The notes beneath the pieces were generated by a model. The model was not told the origin of the DNA, ran no database searches, and saw nothing but the letters and a program-made list of their open reading frames with translations. Shown piece by piece: positions 27,629 through 37,921 of a stretch of DNA of 64,000 nt. The position numbers and the translations under genes are program-made. The stretch lies in NCBI RefSeq assembly GCF_016102285.1, contig NZ_JACFOY010000001.1:2172501-2236500 (forward strand), in the 5' to 3' direction. The first letter of the stretch is position 1; each line of letters starts with the position of its first letter. The stretch comes from Bartonella sp. M0177. Its GTDB lineage: Bacteria > Pseudomonadota > Alphaproteobacteria > Rhizobiales > Rhizobiaceae.

Positions 27629-28562
27629 GTTCGATATCCTTCAAGGTTTTCTCGGCACGTTCTTCGTCGTGCTTGGTTACTCTTGTGCGTCCGATGAAGA
27701 TACCATGTGCAGCAGCTCCAAGGATAGCAGCAGCAATAGCACCAAGTCCGAAATATTTGGAAATGCCCTTCCACGTTTTCACAATTGGTGAAATATGCGG
27801 GTCTTCCGGCAAGTTTGCATAAATGCTTGGCTGATCGGCATGGTGAAGAACATACATAACGTGCGTTCCACCAACACCTTGAGGGTCATAAAGGCCGGCA
27901 TTCTTGTAACCACGGCTTTTCAGATCGGCAATGCGTTCCTTGGCGTGTTCTTTCAGCTCGGCTTTTGTGCCGAACATAATCGCTTCGGTCGGGCAGGTCT
28001 TCGCACAAGCAGGCTTTTGCCCGACAGCAATGCGGTCGGAGCACAGAGTGCATTTATAGGCTCTGTGGGTTACTTGCGAGACACGCGGAATATTGAAAGG
28101 ACAGCCTTTGATGCAATAACCGCAACCGATGCATTTATCGTGAATAAAATCCACAATACCGTTTGAATATTGCACAATAGCGCCCGGTGACGGACAAGCA
28201 GCAAGACATCCCGGTTCCGAACAATGCATACAACCATCCTTGCGGATAAGCCATTCCAGTGCATCGGTTTCCGGATTAACCCATTCTGTGAAACGCATAA
28301 TTGTAAAAGCGTCCGGCGAAAGGTCACGCGGGTTATCATAAACACCGACATTGTCACCAATTTCGGGGTTCAGCTCGTTCCACTCCGAACAGGCGGATTG
28401 GCAAGCTTTGCAACCGATGCAGCGTGAAACATCAATCAGCTTGGCTATTTCTTCCAATTTTCGCTTTGGTTTCGGCGCTGGCGAAGCGGAAATCCGGATG
28501 TAGTCATCCGGACCGATCTGCGGTTCGATTTTATCCTGTGTTGGAGGATTAATATTAATCAT
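27618..28562 (-). CDS. fdoH: Formate dehydrogenase, iron-sulfur (beta) subunit
   Basis: 314 residues with four cysteine clusters for [4Fe-4S] centres: [45 protein letters not shown] and [23 protein letters not shown]-terminal helix ([20 protein letters not shown]) anchors it in the membrane next to FdoI, the same arrangement as FdnH. It wires electrons from the molybdenum or tungsten site in FdoG to haem. The start overlaps the fdoG stop by four bases (ATGA), and the order G-H-I is conserved in this enzyme family. Confidence 0.96.
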   Translation of the reverse strand: MININPPTQDKIEPQIGPDDYIRISASPAPKPKRKLEEIAKLIDVSRCIGCKACQSACSEWNELNPEIGDNVGVYDNPRDLSPDAFTIMRFTEWVNPETDALEWLIRKDGCMHCSEPGCLAACPSPGAIVQYSNGIVDFIHDKCIGCGYCIKGCPFNIPRVSQVTHRAYKCTLCSDRIAVGQKPACAKTCPTEAIMFGTKAELKEHAKERIADLKSRGYKNAGLYDPQGVGGTHVMYVLHHADQPSIYANLPEDPHISPIVKTWKGISKYFGLGAIAAAILGAAAHGIFIGRTRVTKHDEERAEKTLKDIEHDA

Positions 28563-31500
28563 TTTTCCGCCTTTCCATTCTCATCGACTGGTGCTTTCGA
28601 TTTTTCCATGTTCACCAGAAATGCCTTGAATTCAGGCGTCTGGGAGTTGGCATCGCCAACAAATGGCGTGAGCGAGTTAGGACCGAAGCCTTTCTTCGCC
28701 TCACCGATAAAGCCCCAATGCAGTGGAATGCCGATAACGTGAACCGGCTTGCCGTCACAAATGATCGGACGGATACGTTTGGTAACCAGCGCTTTGGCAA
28801 AAACCTGCCCGCGTTTGTTCCAAACTCTTACCCAATCACCTTTCACAACACCTTTCTCTGCTGCCAGTTCTTCCGAAATTTCAACAAAGAATTGCGGCTG
28901 CAAAGCAGCGTTAATCCGGTTGTTCTTCGTCCAGTAGTGGAAGTGCTCGGTCAAGCGATAGGAAGTCGCTGCATAAGGGAATTCATCACTTGTTCCCAAT
29001 TGTGCAAGATCTTCATCAAAGATACGAGCGGCCGGATTACCACGGACATTCGGAGCAATCGGGTTGACGATCGGCGATTCGAACGGTTCGTAGTGAACCG
29101 GGAACGGTCCATCACGAAGTCCGGCAAGTGTAAAGAGCCGGCCAGTGCCTTCCGCATTCATGATAAACGGACCAACAGCGTGCGGATCGGATGCCGGCGG
29201 AATATCCGGAACATCAAATCCCGTCCATTTCTCGCCATTCCATTCGATAACTTTACGCTCCGGATCCCAAGCCTTACCGTCAAAATCGGCAGATGCACGA
29301 TTATAAAGAATACGACGGTTTGCAGGCCATGCGAATGTCCACTTCGGATAAAGTCCGGCACCATCATAGTCGGTGTTATCACGCCGTGCCATCATGTTTC
29401 CGTCTTCAGTAAAGCTACCTGAATAAATCCAGCAGCCCGAAGCAGTACTTCCATCGGCCTTCAAGGAAGCAAAGCCTGGAACCTGTTTGCCTTTTTCAAG
29501 GATCTTCTTGGTCGGGTCTTTCGGATCATAAAGATCTTCGACAGCATAACCGTTCATTTCCTTGGCAAGTTCTGCCGGCTGGGGTTCGCTTGCGTCCTCA
29601 TATGGCCAATGGAGATTGACGATAGGATCGGGGAATACGCCGCCTTCTTTTTCGTAAAGCTTCTTCAGCCTTAACCAAAGTTGCGCCATGATCCATGTGT
29701 CGTGCTTTGCGTCACCCGGCGGATTTTGCCCTGCCCAGTGCCACTGCAACCAGCGACCCGAATTGACAACAGCTCCTTCATCTTCTGCAAAGCAGCTTGT
29801 CGGCAATTGGAAAACTTCCGTTTTGATTTCGGATGTATTGACATCATTGAAATCACCGTGGTTTTCCCAGAACCGTGCAGTCTCTGTTTCCAACGGATCC
29901 ATCACGACAAGGAATTTCAACTTGCTCAAGCCACGCTCGACCTTTTTACGGTTTGGGAAAGCAAGAACAGGATTGAACCCCTGGCAGAAATAGCCGTTCA
30001 TCTGGTTATGATCCATCATGTCGACAGCTTTAAGAATATCGTAATTGGCGATATCAAGCTTCGGCAGATAATCATAGGCGAAGTCGTTTTCTTTTGTTGC
30101 GGCTTTGCCCCACATTGCCTTCATGAACGAGATGAAGAACTTGTCATAATTCTGCCAGTAGCTGACCTGATTCGGCCGCGTTGGCGTGAATTTGCGTTTT
30201 CCAAGATAGGTCTTGAGATCTGTCTCGTTTTCCATCGGAATATTCATATAACCCGGAATGAGGTTGGACATCAGTCCGACATCTGTCAGGCCTTGAATAT
30301 TGGAGTGGCCACGAAGGGCATTCACACCGCCACCACGAACACCAATGTCACCAAGAATAAGCTGCAACATGCACATTGTGCGAATGTTCTGCGCACCCTT
30401 GGAGTGTTGTGTCCAGCCGAGAGCATACATGGATGTCATCGCCTTTGTCGGGCTTGAACATTCCGCAATCATCTCGCAGATTTTGAGGAACTTGTCCTTC
30501 GGTGTTCCGCAAATTCTTTCAACCATTTCAGGCGTGTAAACCGAAACGTGTTTTTTAAGAAGCTGCCAGACCGAACGCGGATGCGTCAAAGTCTCGTCAT
30601 TCTTGGCATAACCGTTCTCGTCCATTTCATAGGTCCAGGTCGAGCGGTCATAATCACGTTTGGCTTCGTCATATCCGGTAAACAGACCATCTTTGAAACC
30701 GAAACCTTCATTGACGATCAAACCGGCATTGGTGAAATGTTTGACATATTCGTACTGAACTTTGTCATGCGTTATGCAATAGTTGATGACACCGGACAAA
30801 AAGGCAATATCGGTTCCCTGACGGATCGGCGCATAAAAATCCGCAACCGAAGCCGAACGAGTAAAGCGCGGATCAACGACGATCAGCTTTGCACCGCGAT
30901 GCTCTTTTGCATAAGTAACCCATTTGAAGCCACAAGGATGTGCTTCGGCAGCGTTACCACCCATAATAATGACGAGATCCGTTGCGCGGATATCCGTCCA
31001 TGGATTTGTCATCGCGCCACGACCAAATGTTGGGCCCAGACTGGACACCGTGGGGCCGTGTCAAACGCGTGCTTGGTTATCGAATACCAACATGCCGCAT
31101 GAACGTACGACCTTATAAGTCGCAAATGCGGTTTCGTTTGTGGCTGCAGAGGCAGCAAGAAATCCGGTTGTCAACCAGCGATTGACTGTCTGGCCTTTTT
31201 CATTTTTCTGAACAAAATTGGCATCGCGATCATCTTTCATGTAGCGGGCAATTTTATCGAGTGCCTCGTCCCATGTGATTTCTTCAAAATGATCGGAACC
31301 GGGGCGACGAACCTTCGGTTTTGTCAAACGGTTTTTTGAATGGATTGTATCAAGAAGGGCTGCACCTTTCGGGCACAGAGTACCATGATTGGTCGGGTGA
31401 TCAACATCACCCTCGACGTGAATAACTTTCGCAGTGCCGTCTTTCATTGATCCTTTTGAATAAAGGATAATACCACAAGCAACCGAACAATATGTACAGG

Positions 31501-31657
31501 TCTGTCGGGTTTGGGTTGTTGAAGCTAACCTGAACGGTTTTATTGCTGAAACAACTGTTGCTTCAGCCTCGCTAAAACCAAGCGCACCCAATGCTGTTGC
31601 GCCGACACCCGCACCAGCGCCCTTTAAAAAGGCGCGACGCGAAATCTCTATATTCAT
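28559..31657 (-). CDS. fdoG: Formate dehydrogenase, catalytic (alpha) subunit, selenoprotein
   Basis: 1032 residues if the in-frame UGA at 31061-31063 is read as selenocysteine (residue 199). Without that reading the gene would be split into a 198-residue and an 829-residue frame. The residues around the UGA ([18 protein letters not shown]) match the Sec site of E. coli FdnG/FdoG, and the cognate machinery is encoded nearby. The ATG at 31657 has AAGAGGA upstream and starts a twin-arginine signal ([10 protein letters not shown]), so the protein is exported folded. A [4Fe-4S] motif CTYCSVACG follows. It binds a bis-MGD cofactor and oxidises formate to CO2 on the periplasmic side. This is not a pseudogene. 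Confidence 0.96.
31032..31063 (-). other. Bacterial SECIS element and UGA codon in fdoG
   Basis: On the minus strand the UGA is followed by exactly 11 bases and then a hairpin GGTGTCC-AGTCT-GGGCCC. Its loop AGTCT resembles the GGUCU loop that SelB reads in E. coli fdhF, and the 11-base distance is the same. The stem pairs include one U-G and one unpaired position. The element doubles as coding sequence for the residues after Sec. Confidence 0.8.
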
Positions 31658-32013
31658 ACGGGCATTCCTCTTGTATTTTTTGATCATCCCACAAGCTCAC
31701 AATTGTAAATCAACAATTGTTTCAAAGCAACTAATCCTCGATTGAAAAAGCCGGATCAATGCTTCGTTCATTGGCGAAGACTGCCGATCAGGGGAGATCA
31801 TTTACGACGTTATGATATGAGGTGCAAAAACCGATAATGCAACCGGCTTTTCAATGACATTCGCGTTATTGTGAACACAATTCAACGATCGGTTGGATAA
31901 TCAGGGACAAAGAAGCGCTGCATTGCACGCAGGTTTGACAAATGGTACCATTGGCTTACCACCGGATATAAACTTGTATCCGTAGGAAAATAAATAGTTA
32001 AGAGGATATTTTG
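31658..32013. other. Divergent intergenic region fdoG / selD
   Basis: No gene fits here. The region must hold the promoters of the fdo operon (minus) and of selD (plus). I found no clear FNR, NarL or sigma-54 motif. The selD ribosome site AGAGGA is at 32001-32006. Confidence 0.4.
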
Positions 32014-33057
32014 ATGACACCCTTCCGTTTGACAAGTCTTGCTCACGGTGGGGGTTGCGGTTGTAAACTGGCACCCTCCGTTTTGCAGAAAATGCTAAAA
32101 AACCAGCCGGAATATGGACCATTTGAACATCTGTTGGTGGGAACCGAAACAAGTGATGATGCTGCCGTTTATGAACTTGACGATGGCACTTGTGTCATCG
32201 CTACGACAGACTTTTTCATGCCGATGGTGGATGATCCCGTCACATTTGGCCAAATTGCCGCAACCAATGCTATTTCCGATGTTTATGCTATGGGCGGAAA
32301 ACCGATTATGTCGCTTGCAATTCTCGGTATGCCGGTTGACAAAATTGATCCGGCAATTGTCGGGGAGATTTTAAAAGGTGGGCGGCAAAAAGCCGCAGAA
32401 GCCGGCATTGCTGTAGCCGGTGGCCATTCGATCGACAATCCCGAGCCGGTCTATGGTTTGGCAGTTATCGGCATTTGCAAAAAAAGCGAAATCAAATTGA
32501 ATGCCCGTGCCCATGCCGGTGACAAACTCGTTCTCATGAAAGGTATCGGCGTTGGCGTTTATTCGCATGCATTCAAAACCGGAAAGCTTTCCGATGAAGC
32601 CTATCAGGAAATGATTGCATCCATGACGCTTCTCAACAAAATCGGCACCGAGCTTGGACATAACCCCGATGTTCACGCACTAACCGATGTGACCGGCTTC
32701 GGAGTTCTGGGGCACAGCCTTGAAATGGCACAAGGTTCCAATGTCGAGATTGTCATAAATTATTCAAAGATCCCGTTTCTGAAGCAAGCCGAGGCACTCG
32801 CAAAAGACGGTTGCTTTACCGGTGCTTCGCGCCGTAATTGGGATAGCTATGGCGAACATATTGTATTGCCGCAAAATTATCCCGATTATAAACGCTTTCT
32901 ACTAACTGATCCGCAAACGTCCGGTGGCCTTCTTGTATCGATTTCACCGGAGAAAGCCCAATCACTCGTCGCTTATGGAAAAAGCAAGGGCTATCCACTT
33001 TCTACCATTATTGGCGAAGTGCGCGCAGGCACTCCTCAAGTCGTTATTGAAGAGTGA
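32014..33057 (+). CDS. selD: Selenide, water dikinase (selenophosphate synthetase)
   Basis: 347 residues from the ATG at 32014, chosen over an adjacent TTG because AGAGGA lies 7 bases upstream. [11 protein letters not shown] contains the catalytic Cys15 and Lys18 pair; the enzyme here uses cysteine, not selenocysteine. [11 protein letters not shown]-type and [10 protein letters not shown] motifs bind ATP and metal. It turns selenide and ATP into selenophosphate, the selenium donor for SelA. It is divergent from the fdo operon and sits with selA, selB and selC within 6 kb. Confidence 0.97.
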   Translation: MTPFRLTSLAHGGGCGCKLAPSVLQKMLKNQPEYGPFEHLLVGTETSDDAAVYELDDGTCVIATTDFFMPMVDDPVTFGQIAATNAISDVYAMGGKPIMSLAILGMPVDKIDPAIVGEILKGGRQKAAEAGIAVAGGHSIDNPEPVYGLAVIGICKKSEIKLNARAHAGDKLVLMKGIGVGVYSHAFKTGKLSDEAYQEMIASMTLLNKIGTELGHNPDVHALTDVTGFGVLGHSLEMAQGSNVEIVINYSKIPFLKQAEALAKDGCFTGASRRNWDSYGEHIVLPQNYPDYKRFLLTDPQTSGGLLVSISPEKAQSLVAYGKSKGYPLSTIIGEVRAGTPQVVIEE

Positions 33058-33432
33058 TTCGAACAATTTTTAGTTGTTTCGGGTGGGAAAAAAGTAAAAT
33101 TTTGCCTGCCCGAATAAACGCGCACATAACCATATAGGCAATTTTTACGAGATATTATGGCTTTTCGTTCCAATAACATGTCGAATTTTGAAAAAAGTGC
33201 TTGGCAATTCGGTTGAACGACGCTAGTTTCCGCCATATCAGATAAATCGTCATGGAACATAGCTGTTGGAGTCGTTTCCATAGGCTTTTTGAGATTTTCA
33301 AAAAATTGATTTGAGCTTGATGGCTTGTCAACAAGCATAATCAAAAACGGGTATTGGCGCTAACGCCATTATATTCTTGTCTGAAAATCGACTGAATACA
33401 AATAGAAAAAACATATTCTTAAAGAGATCATT
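33058..33432. other. Gene-free region between selD and the DUF4167 gene
   Basis: I see no gene or RNA here. The small frames on the minus strand lack ribosome sites. The last 60 bases before 33433 are A-rich and include AAAGAGATCATT ahead of the next start. Confidence 0.35.
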
Positions 33433-34092
33433 ATGAGGCCACAACAAAATAGGCGCATCCGTGGACGCAACAATAATAATAACAGGCGCGGTCCAAACCC
33501 TCTTTCACGCAATTATGAAAGCAACGGTCCGGATGTAAAAATTCGTGGTAATGCACAACATATAGCAGATAAATACACAGCTTTGGCACGGGATGCCCAA
33601 GCTGCCGGTGACAGGGTGATGGCAGAAAACTACCTCCAACATGCCGAACACTATGTCCGTATCATTCTGGCAGCCCAGGCACAAATGCCGCAACCAATCC
33701 AGCGTGAAGAACTCATTGATGATGAAGAGGATGACGAAAACACTCCTATTGCATCATTGGAAATGGGTGAAGAACACGAAGCGGCTGGAAGCGGTCCGCA
33801 ACCGGAGATTCAAGGGGTACCGGCCGAAGTTGCTCTTGCCGAGGATACTGGCGAAGTCGGTAAAGTCGTCGAGCTCAAGAAACCCCGTCGCGCACCGCGT
33901 CGTCGGAGCACTCCGGTAAGTCGTTCCGATGCCGGTGAAGACGAAGAGCAAGTAAAAGAAAAAACGGAAGCCCCTGAAGAAGCAGTTGAAAAGGCGGAAA
34001 AACCTGCTGAAACCGAAGAGGTTGTTGAAAAGAAACCGCGTCGCAGACGCACAACAAAACCGAAGGTGGTCAAGGCTGAAGAAGAAGCCTGA
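33433..34092 (+). CDS. DUF4167 domain protein, Arg-rich and Glu/Lys-rich
   Basis: 219 residues. The first 30 are Arg/Asn-rich (MRPQQNRRIRGRNNNNNRRG). Residues 30-85 form the conserved DUF4167 core (NAQHIADKYTALARDAQAAG and AENYLQHAEHYVRIILAAQA). The rest is a disordered stretch with acidic and Lys/Arg runs (EKAEKPAETEEVVEKKPRRR). Such proteins are common in Rhizobiales and are thought to bind nucleic acid, but no function is established. The composition supports RNA or DNA binding by inference only. A strong terminator follows. Confidence 0.9.
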   Translation: MRPQQNRRIRGRNNNNNRRGPNPLSRNYESNGPDVKIRGNAQHIADKYTALARDAQAAGDRVMAENYLQHAEHYVRIILAAQAQMPQPIQREELIDDEEDDENTPIASLEMGEEHEAAGSGPQPEIQGVPAEVALAEDTGEVGKVVELKKPRRAPRRRSTPVSRSDAGEDEEQVKEKTEAPEEAVEKAEKPAETEEVVEKKPRRRRTTKPKVVKAEEEA

Positions 34093-34117
34093 GCTACTCT
34101 GTGAAATTCATCAAATC

Positions 34118-34145
34118 AGACGGGCTATTTGCCCGTCTTTTTTGT
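34118..34145 (+). terminator. Terminator after the DUF4167 gene
   Basis: AGACGGGC and GCCCGTCT make a perfect 8-bp stem around TATTT, followed by TTTTTTG. It ends the plus-strand transcript, 330 bases before the selC 3' end. Confidence 0.9.
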
Positions 34146-34477
34146 TTTCACCCGCTCTTTGTTTATTGCGCGCTTTTTTTGGTTTTGGCTTAACCTTTTG
34201 ATTTCCCCGTTGATGGCAGACAGATTTCTCCCGATTAAAAATTTCCGGAATTTCCAAGACGCATAATCTTGCCGATTTCAAAAAACTATCGTGATGAATT
34301 CTGCCTTGCAGAAGAAAAGCTTAACCGAACACGTTTCTAACGCTCGTTGCTTTTTTCGCAGTGCTTGATGGCTCAAGCCCTTCCCGACACTTGACGTGTC
34401 ACGGCAATAAAAAACAGTTCGGAAACAGTAATGATAAGCAATGTGTTTCAACTGAACATGATTCAATTGAAAATAAA

Positions 34478-34573
34478 TGGCGGAAGAGCATGGGAGTCGA
34501 ACCCATAAAAGACCGTCTCACGGCCCCTTACGGCTTTGAAGGCCGCATCCATCACCGGATGAAAAGCCCTTCC
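34478..34573 (-). tRNA. selC: tRNA-Sec (selenocysteine tRNA, anticodon TCA)
   Basis: 96 bases with every tRNA-Sec feature. The acceptor stem is 8 bp (GGAAGGGC with GCTCTTCC). The D stem is extended with a small loop (CATCC-GGTGAT-GGATG). The anticodon loop CTTCAAA gives TCA, which reads UGA. The variable arm is long (GGCCGT with ACGGTC), and the T arm is ATGGG-TTCGACT-CCCAT. Discriminator G and CCA are encoded. It lies 37 nt downstream of the selB stop on the same strand and is probably processed from the selA-selB message or its own promoter. Confidence 0.97.
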
Positions 34574-34610
34574 GAATGTCTTATGCGGCTTTTAGGCAAA
34601 AACTGCAAGT

Positions 34611-36539
34611 CTAACTATCGGCAAACAGGTCAAGCCGATGCGGATTTAGTCTCCTGATATCGCCCTTCCTGATTGTCACGCCATGGCGGTCAAAAAATTC
34701 CAGCAGAAAAATGGAAACCTTACGGCCATTATTCAAACGGTCACGCAAATCGGCTGCGACAAATTCGTGCTTTTCCTTCTTTTCGGCAATGTCCCGCATA
34801 ATCATAACAATTTCTGCGAGCACTTCGCGCGGGAAGAAATAGTCTTGCGCCACTTCATAAACACGTCCCATCCGTGCACACGACTTCAGAATTTGCCGCA
34901 TATGATTTTCGTCAATTCCGAGTTCTTGCGCAAAATCGCGTGTGCGCGGCGGGCGGAAACGTTCTTCACCCTTCAAAACTTCATAGACACGTTGCCAGAT
35001 TGCTTCATCTTCGGGCGATAATTTGGCTTCATGACCGGCAAGCCCCACCCAGGCGCCACGAATTTTCAACCGGCCTTTATCAATTTCATTCTGTAACAAA
35101 TCACGAAAATAAGGGGCGCGAATTTTGCGGGCAACGTCACGACGCAGCTTTTCAAGACCGACACCGAAAAGATCAGGCTCGTTTTTATGAAATTCCACAA
35201 GATAATCGACAATTGCCTTTTGCAAGCGCTGTTCTTGTTGTTCTTCCATAACAAACCGGTCTTGACCATGTTCAAGAACAACGAAATTTCGGCTCTTAAG
35301 GAGTTTGGCCGCCTCGACTTGGGATAAATTGCGCGCACGGCAAAAATAAAGCCAGTCAATGCCATAAGGTGGCAATGCCAGAATTGCCGACAAAGCTTGA
35401 AGATGATCTTCATTTTCCATTGCGGCAAGAAATTTGAAACGCTCCGGCGCGCGGCGGTGCCTTTCCGGTGCTAGCGGATCAAGAATAATACCACCGCCAA
35501 TTGTACGGCTTGCCGAGGTATCACGAATGACAAAGCGGTCGCCGCTTGCCGCAATCACAGCTTTATCGGAAATAATCTGGACATAAGTGGTTTCACCGGC
35601 CTTCATTGTGTCTTGCGACAAAAATACAAGGCGGGCATTGGTTTCCAAAGAACCATGGTGCAAGTGAACAGGAAACCATTGTTTCAAAGGCTTTGGTTCG
35701 GAGGCAAGAATGGTGAGACGGACATCGAACCTTTGACTTGGCTTATCAAGAAACGGGTCAATGACCATCATACCCCGTTTGACTGTATCCTTGTTGATTG
35801 CGTCGCCAACAATATTGAGTGCCGCCCTGTCGCCCGTTCTTGCTTTATCGGAAACCTCATCCTGTACATGGATAGACCGTAACCGTGCTTGCAGATGATC
35901 GGGTGCAATCACCATAAGATCATTGGTCGATGCTTCACCGGAAAGCACAGTTCCCGTCACCACGGTGCCGGCACCGGAAAGCACAAAACAGCGGTCGATT
36001 GCATGGCGGAACCGCCCATGGGAAACACGTTTTTTCAAATGCAAAGCAGCGTTTTCTATCTCTTCCCGAAGGGCTTCTATTCCCTCGCCTGTCAATGACG
36101 ACACAGGGAAAATCGGTGCATTTTCCAGAAACGAACCTTTGAGAAATTCGTGTAATTCCGCTTCCAACGCTTCAACACGCTCTTTATCGACAAGGTCGAT
36201 GCGGGTGATGACAACAACCCCGTGTTTTAACCCCAGAAGTTTCAAGATTTCGAAATGCTCGCGCGTTTGTGGCATAATGCCGTCATCGGCAGCCACAACC
36301 AGCATGACATAGTCAATGCTACCGGCCCCTGTCAGCATGGTATGGATGAGTTTTTCGTGTCCCGGCACATCAACAAAACCGATACGCTCGCCATTTTTTA
36401 AAGTCTTATAGGCAAAACCCAGCTCAATCGTGATACCACGTTGTTTTTCCTGTGGCAGACGATCTGTATCAATGCCTGTCAGTGCTCTGACGAGAGCCGT
36501 TTTTCCATGGTCAATATGACCGGCAGTACCAATAATCAT
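34611..36539 (-). CDS. selB: Selenocysteine-specific translation elongation factor
   Basis: 642 residues. The GTPase domain opens with [19 protein letters not shown] (G1) and continues with [13 protein letters not shown] and ITRIDL. Two EF-Tu-like beta-barrel domains and a C-terminal set of winged helices follow (from about 430), the part that grips the SECIS hairpin. SelB carries Sec-tRNA to the ribosome at UGA codons. It is co-translated with selA (ATGA overlap) and followed by selC. The reading frame is intact and of normal length for the family. Confidence 0.97.
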   Translation of the reverse strand: MIIGTAGHIDHGKTALVRALTGIDTDRLPQEKQRGITIELGFAYKTLKNGERIGFVDVPGHEKLIHTMLTGAGSIDYVMLVVAADDGIMPQTREHFEILKLLGLKHGVVVITRIDLVDKERVEALEAELHEFLKGSFLENAPIFPVSSLTGEGIEALREEIENAALHLKKRVSHGRFRHAIDRCFVLSGAGTVVTGTVLSGEASTNDLMVIAPDHLQARLRSIHVQDEVSDKARTGDRAALNIVGDAINKDTVKRGMMVIDPFLDKPSQRFDVRLTILASEPKPLKQWFPVHLHHGSLETNARLVFLSQDTMKAGETTYVQIISDKAVIAASGDRFVIRDTSASRTIGGGIILDPLAPERHRRAPERFKFLAAMENEDHLQALSAILALPPYGIDWLYFCRARNLSQVEAAKLLKSRNFVVLEHGQDRFVMEEQQEQRLQKAIVDYLVEFHKNEPDLFGVGLEKLRRDVARKIRAPYFRDLLQNEIDKGRLKIRGAWVGLAGHEAKLSPEDEAIWQRVYEVLKGEERFRPPRTRDFAQELGIDENHMRQILKSCARMGRVYEVAQDYFFPREVLAEIVMIMRDIAEKKEKHEFVAADLRDRLNNGRKVSIFLLEFFDRHGVTIRKGDIRRLNPHRLDLFADS

Positions 36540-37921
36540 GATAGTTTTTCGAGATTGTTAACAAAACCGTTTGTATCATCCAGACAACGCAAATCAAAAA
36601 CCAGCCGGTTGGCATGCATGCGTCCGATAACGGGCTTTGGCAATTGGCGCAAACGATAAGCCAATTCTGTCAATGAAACGGCCGGATCAACGGGGCTTAT
36701 CGATATGCCATAGCTTGGCAAAGTTTCCATCGGCATTGCGCCCGAGCCGACCTGACTGTTACAGGCACAAATTTCCACGCGATAAGCCGGTTGAAAAAAA
36801 TCGCTTATTTTTGCGCATAAATCGGCGGCCTGATGGGCAATATCACTTTGGTTGCGTGAAAGATAACGCAAAGTCGGAATAGTTGCATTCCGTTTTTCTT
36901 CGTTCCGATAGGCGCGCAAAACCGCTTCAAGAGCGGCAAGACGTACCTTGTCAACACGAAGCGAACGTTTCATGGGGTTTTTATTGACCCGCGCAATAAA
37001 TTCCTGCTTGCCGATAATAAAACCGGCCTGGACACCGCCTAATAATTTATCGCCGGAAAAAGTGACAATATCCGCCCCCGCTTTAATAACGTCCTGAACG
37101 GTCGGTTCATAAGGAAGCCCGAAAGTAACGAGATTGACGAGCGTTCCCGAACCAAGATCTTCCATGAAAGGTACTCGTTTCGTCGCGGCCAATGCCGCGA
37201 GCTCTTTTGTGGTGACTGACGAAGAAAATCCTTCGATGCGATAGTTCGATGTGTGCACTTTCAATAAAAGTGCGGTTTCCTCATTGATGGCTTTTTCATA
37301 ATCGGCAAGGTGGGTGCGATTGGTTGTTCCGACTTCCACCAACTTGCAACCGGCACTTTCCATAATGTCGGGCATACGGAAAGCACCGCCAATTTCAATA
37401 AGCTCGCCACGCGAAATAATGCTTTCACCCTGTTTGCCTGCAAGCGTATTCAACACCAGAAGAACGGCTGCCGCATTATTATTGACAAGGGTTGCATCTT
37501 CCGCACCGGTAAGCTCGCAAATCAATTCGCGTAAATGGTCGTCGCGTTCTCCCCGCTCGCCGCTTTCAAGATCATATTCCAGTGACACCGCATTGCGCAT
37601 GGCATTGACGGCATTCTGGATTGCAACTTCCGGCAGTTGTGCACGTCCGAAATTGGTGTGCAAAATTGTACCGGTCAGGTTGAACACGGCACGCATGGTC
37701 GATTGGGCATCCACCTCCAGCCGTTCAAGCGCCATCATTGCCAACACATCGCTCGTTCGCGGTGTGCGTCCTGCTTTGATGAGAATGCGCTCGTCGGCAA
37801 GGGCTGCCCTGATAGCATCAACCGTTGCACTATGACCGAATTTGGCCGCCGCTTCTTTTGCCGCTTGTTCGGCAAGAATTGCGTTGACCGGAGGTAGGAG
37901 AGAAAAATCTGCGACCATCAA
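36536..37921 (-). CDS. selA: L-seryl-tRNA(Sec) selenium transferase
   Basis: 461 residues of the PLP-dependent SelA family. The Schiff-base lysine is K292 in TFSGDKLLGGVQAG. NLTGTILHTNFGRAQLP and LVNNNAAAVLLVL are also conserved. It converts Ser-tRNA-Sec to Sec-tRNA-Sec with selenophosphate, as a large ring assembly. The start overlaps the fdhE stop by four bases and the end overlaps selB, so fdhE, selA and selB form one coupled unit. Two ATGs in a row open the frame, and the first is used here. Confidence 0.97.
   Translation of the reverse strand: MMVADFSLLPPVNAILAEQAAKEAAAKFGHSATVDAIRAALADERILIKAGRTPRTSDVLAMMALERLEVDAQSTMRAVFNLTGTILHTNFGRAQLPEVAIQNAVNAMRNAVSLEYDLESGERGERDDHLRELICELTGAEDATLVNNNAAAVLLVLNTLAGKQGESIISRGELIEIGGAFRMPDIMESAGCKLVEVGTTNRTHLADYEKAINEETALLLKVHTSNYRIEGFSSSVTTKELAALAATKRVPFMEDLGSGTLVNLVTFGLPYEPTVQDVIKAGADIVTFSGDKLLGGVQAGFIIGKQEFIARVNKNPMKRSLRVDKVRLAALEAVLRAYRNEEKRNATIPTLRYLSRNQSDIAHQAADLCAKISDFFQPAYRVEICACNSQVGSGAMPMETLPSYGISISPVDPAVSLTELAYRLRQLPKPVIGRMHANRLVFDLRCLDDTNGFVNNLEKLS

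Noticed and set aside
29681-30457. 258-codon plus-strand frame opposite fdoG
   Set aside because: It lies wholly inside the conserved catalytic subunit and has no protein features of its own.
31061-31063. fdoG read as two separate genes or a nonsense-mutated pseudogene
   Set aside because: The UGA lies at the known selenocysteine position, the residues on both sides continue the same domain, a SECIS-like hairpin follows, and selA, selB, selC and selD are nearby.
33058-33432. A small minus-strand gene between selD and the DUF4167 gene
   Set aside because: An open frame exists at 33036-33344 but overlaps the selD end, has no ribosome site and looks random.
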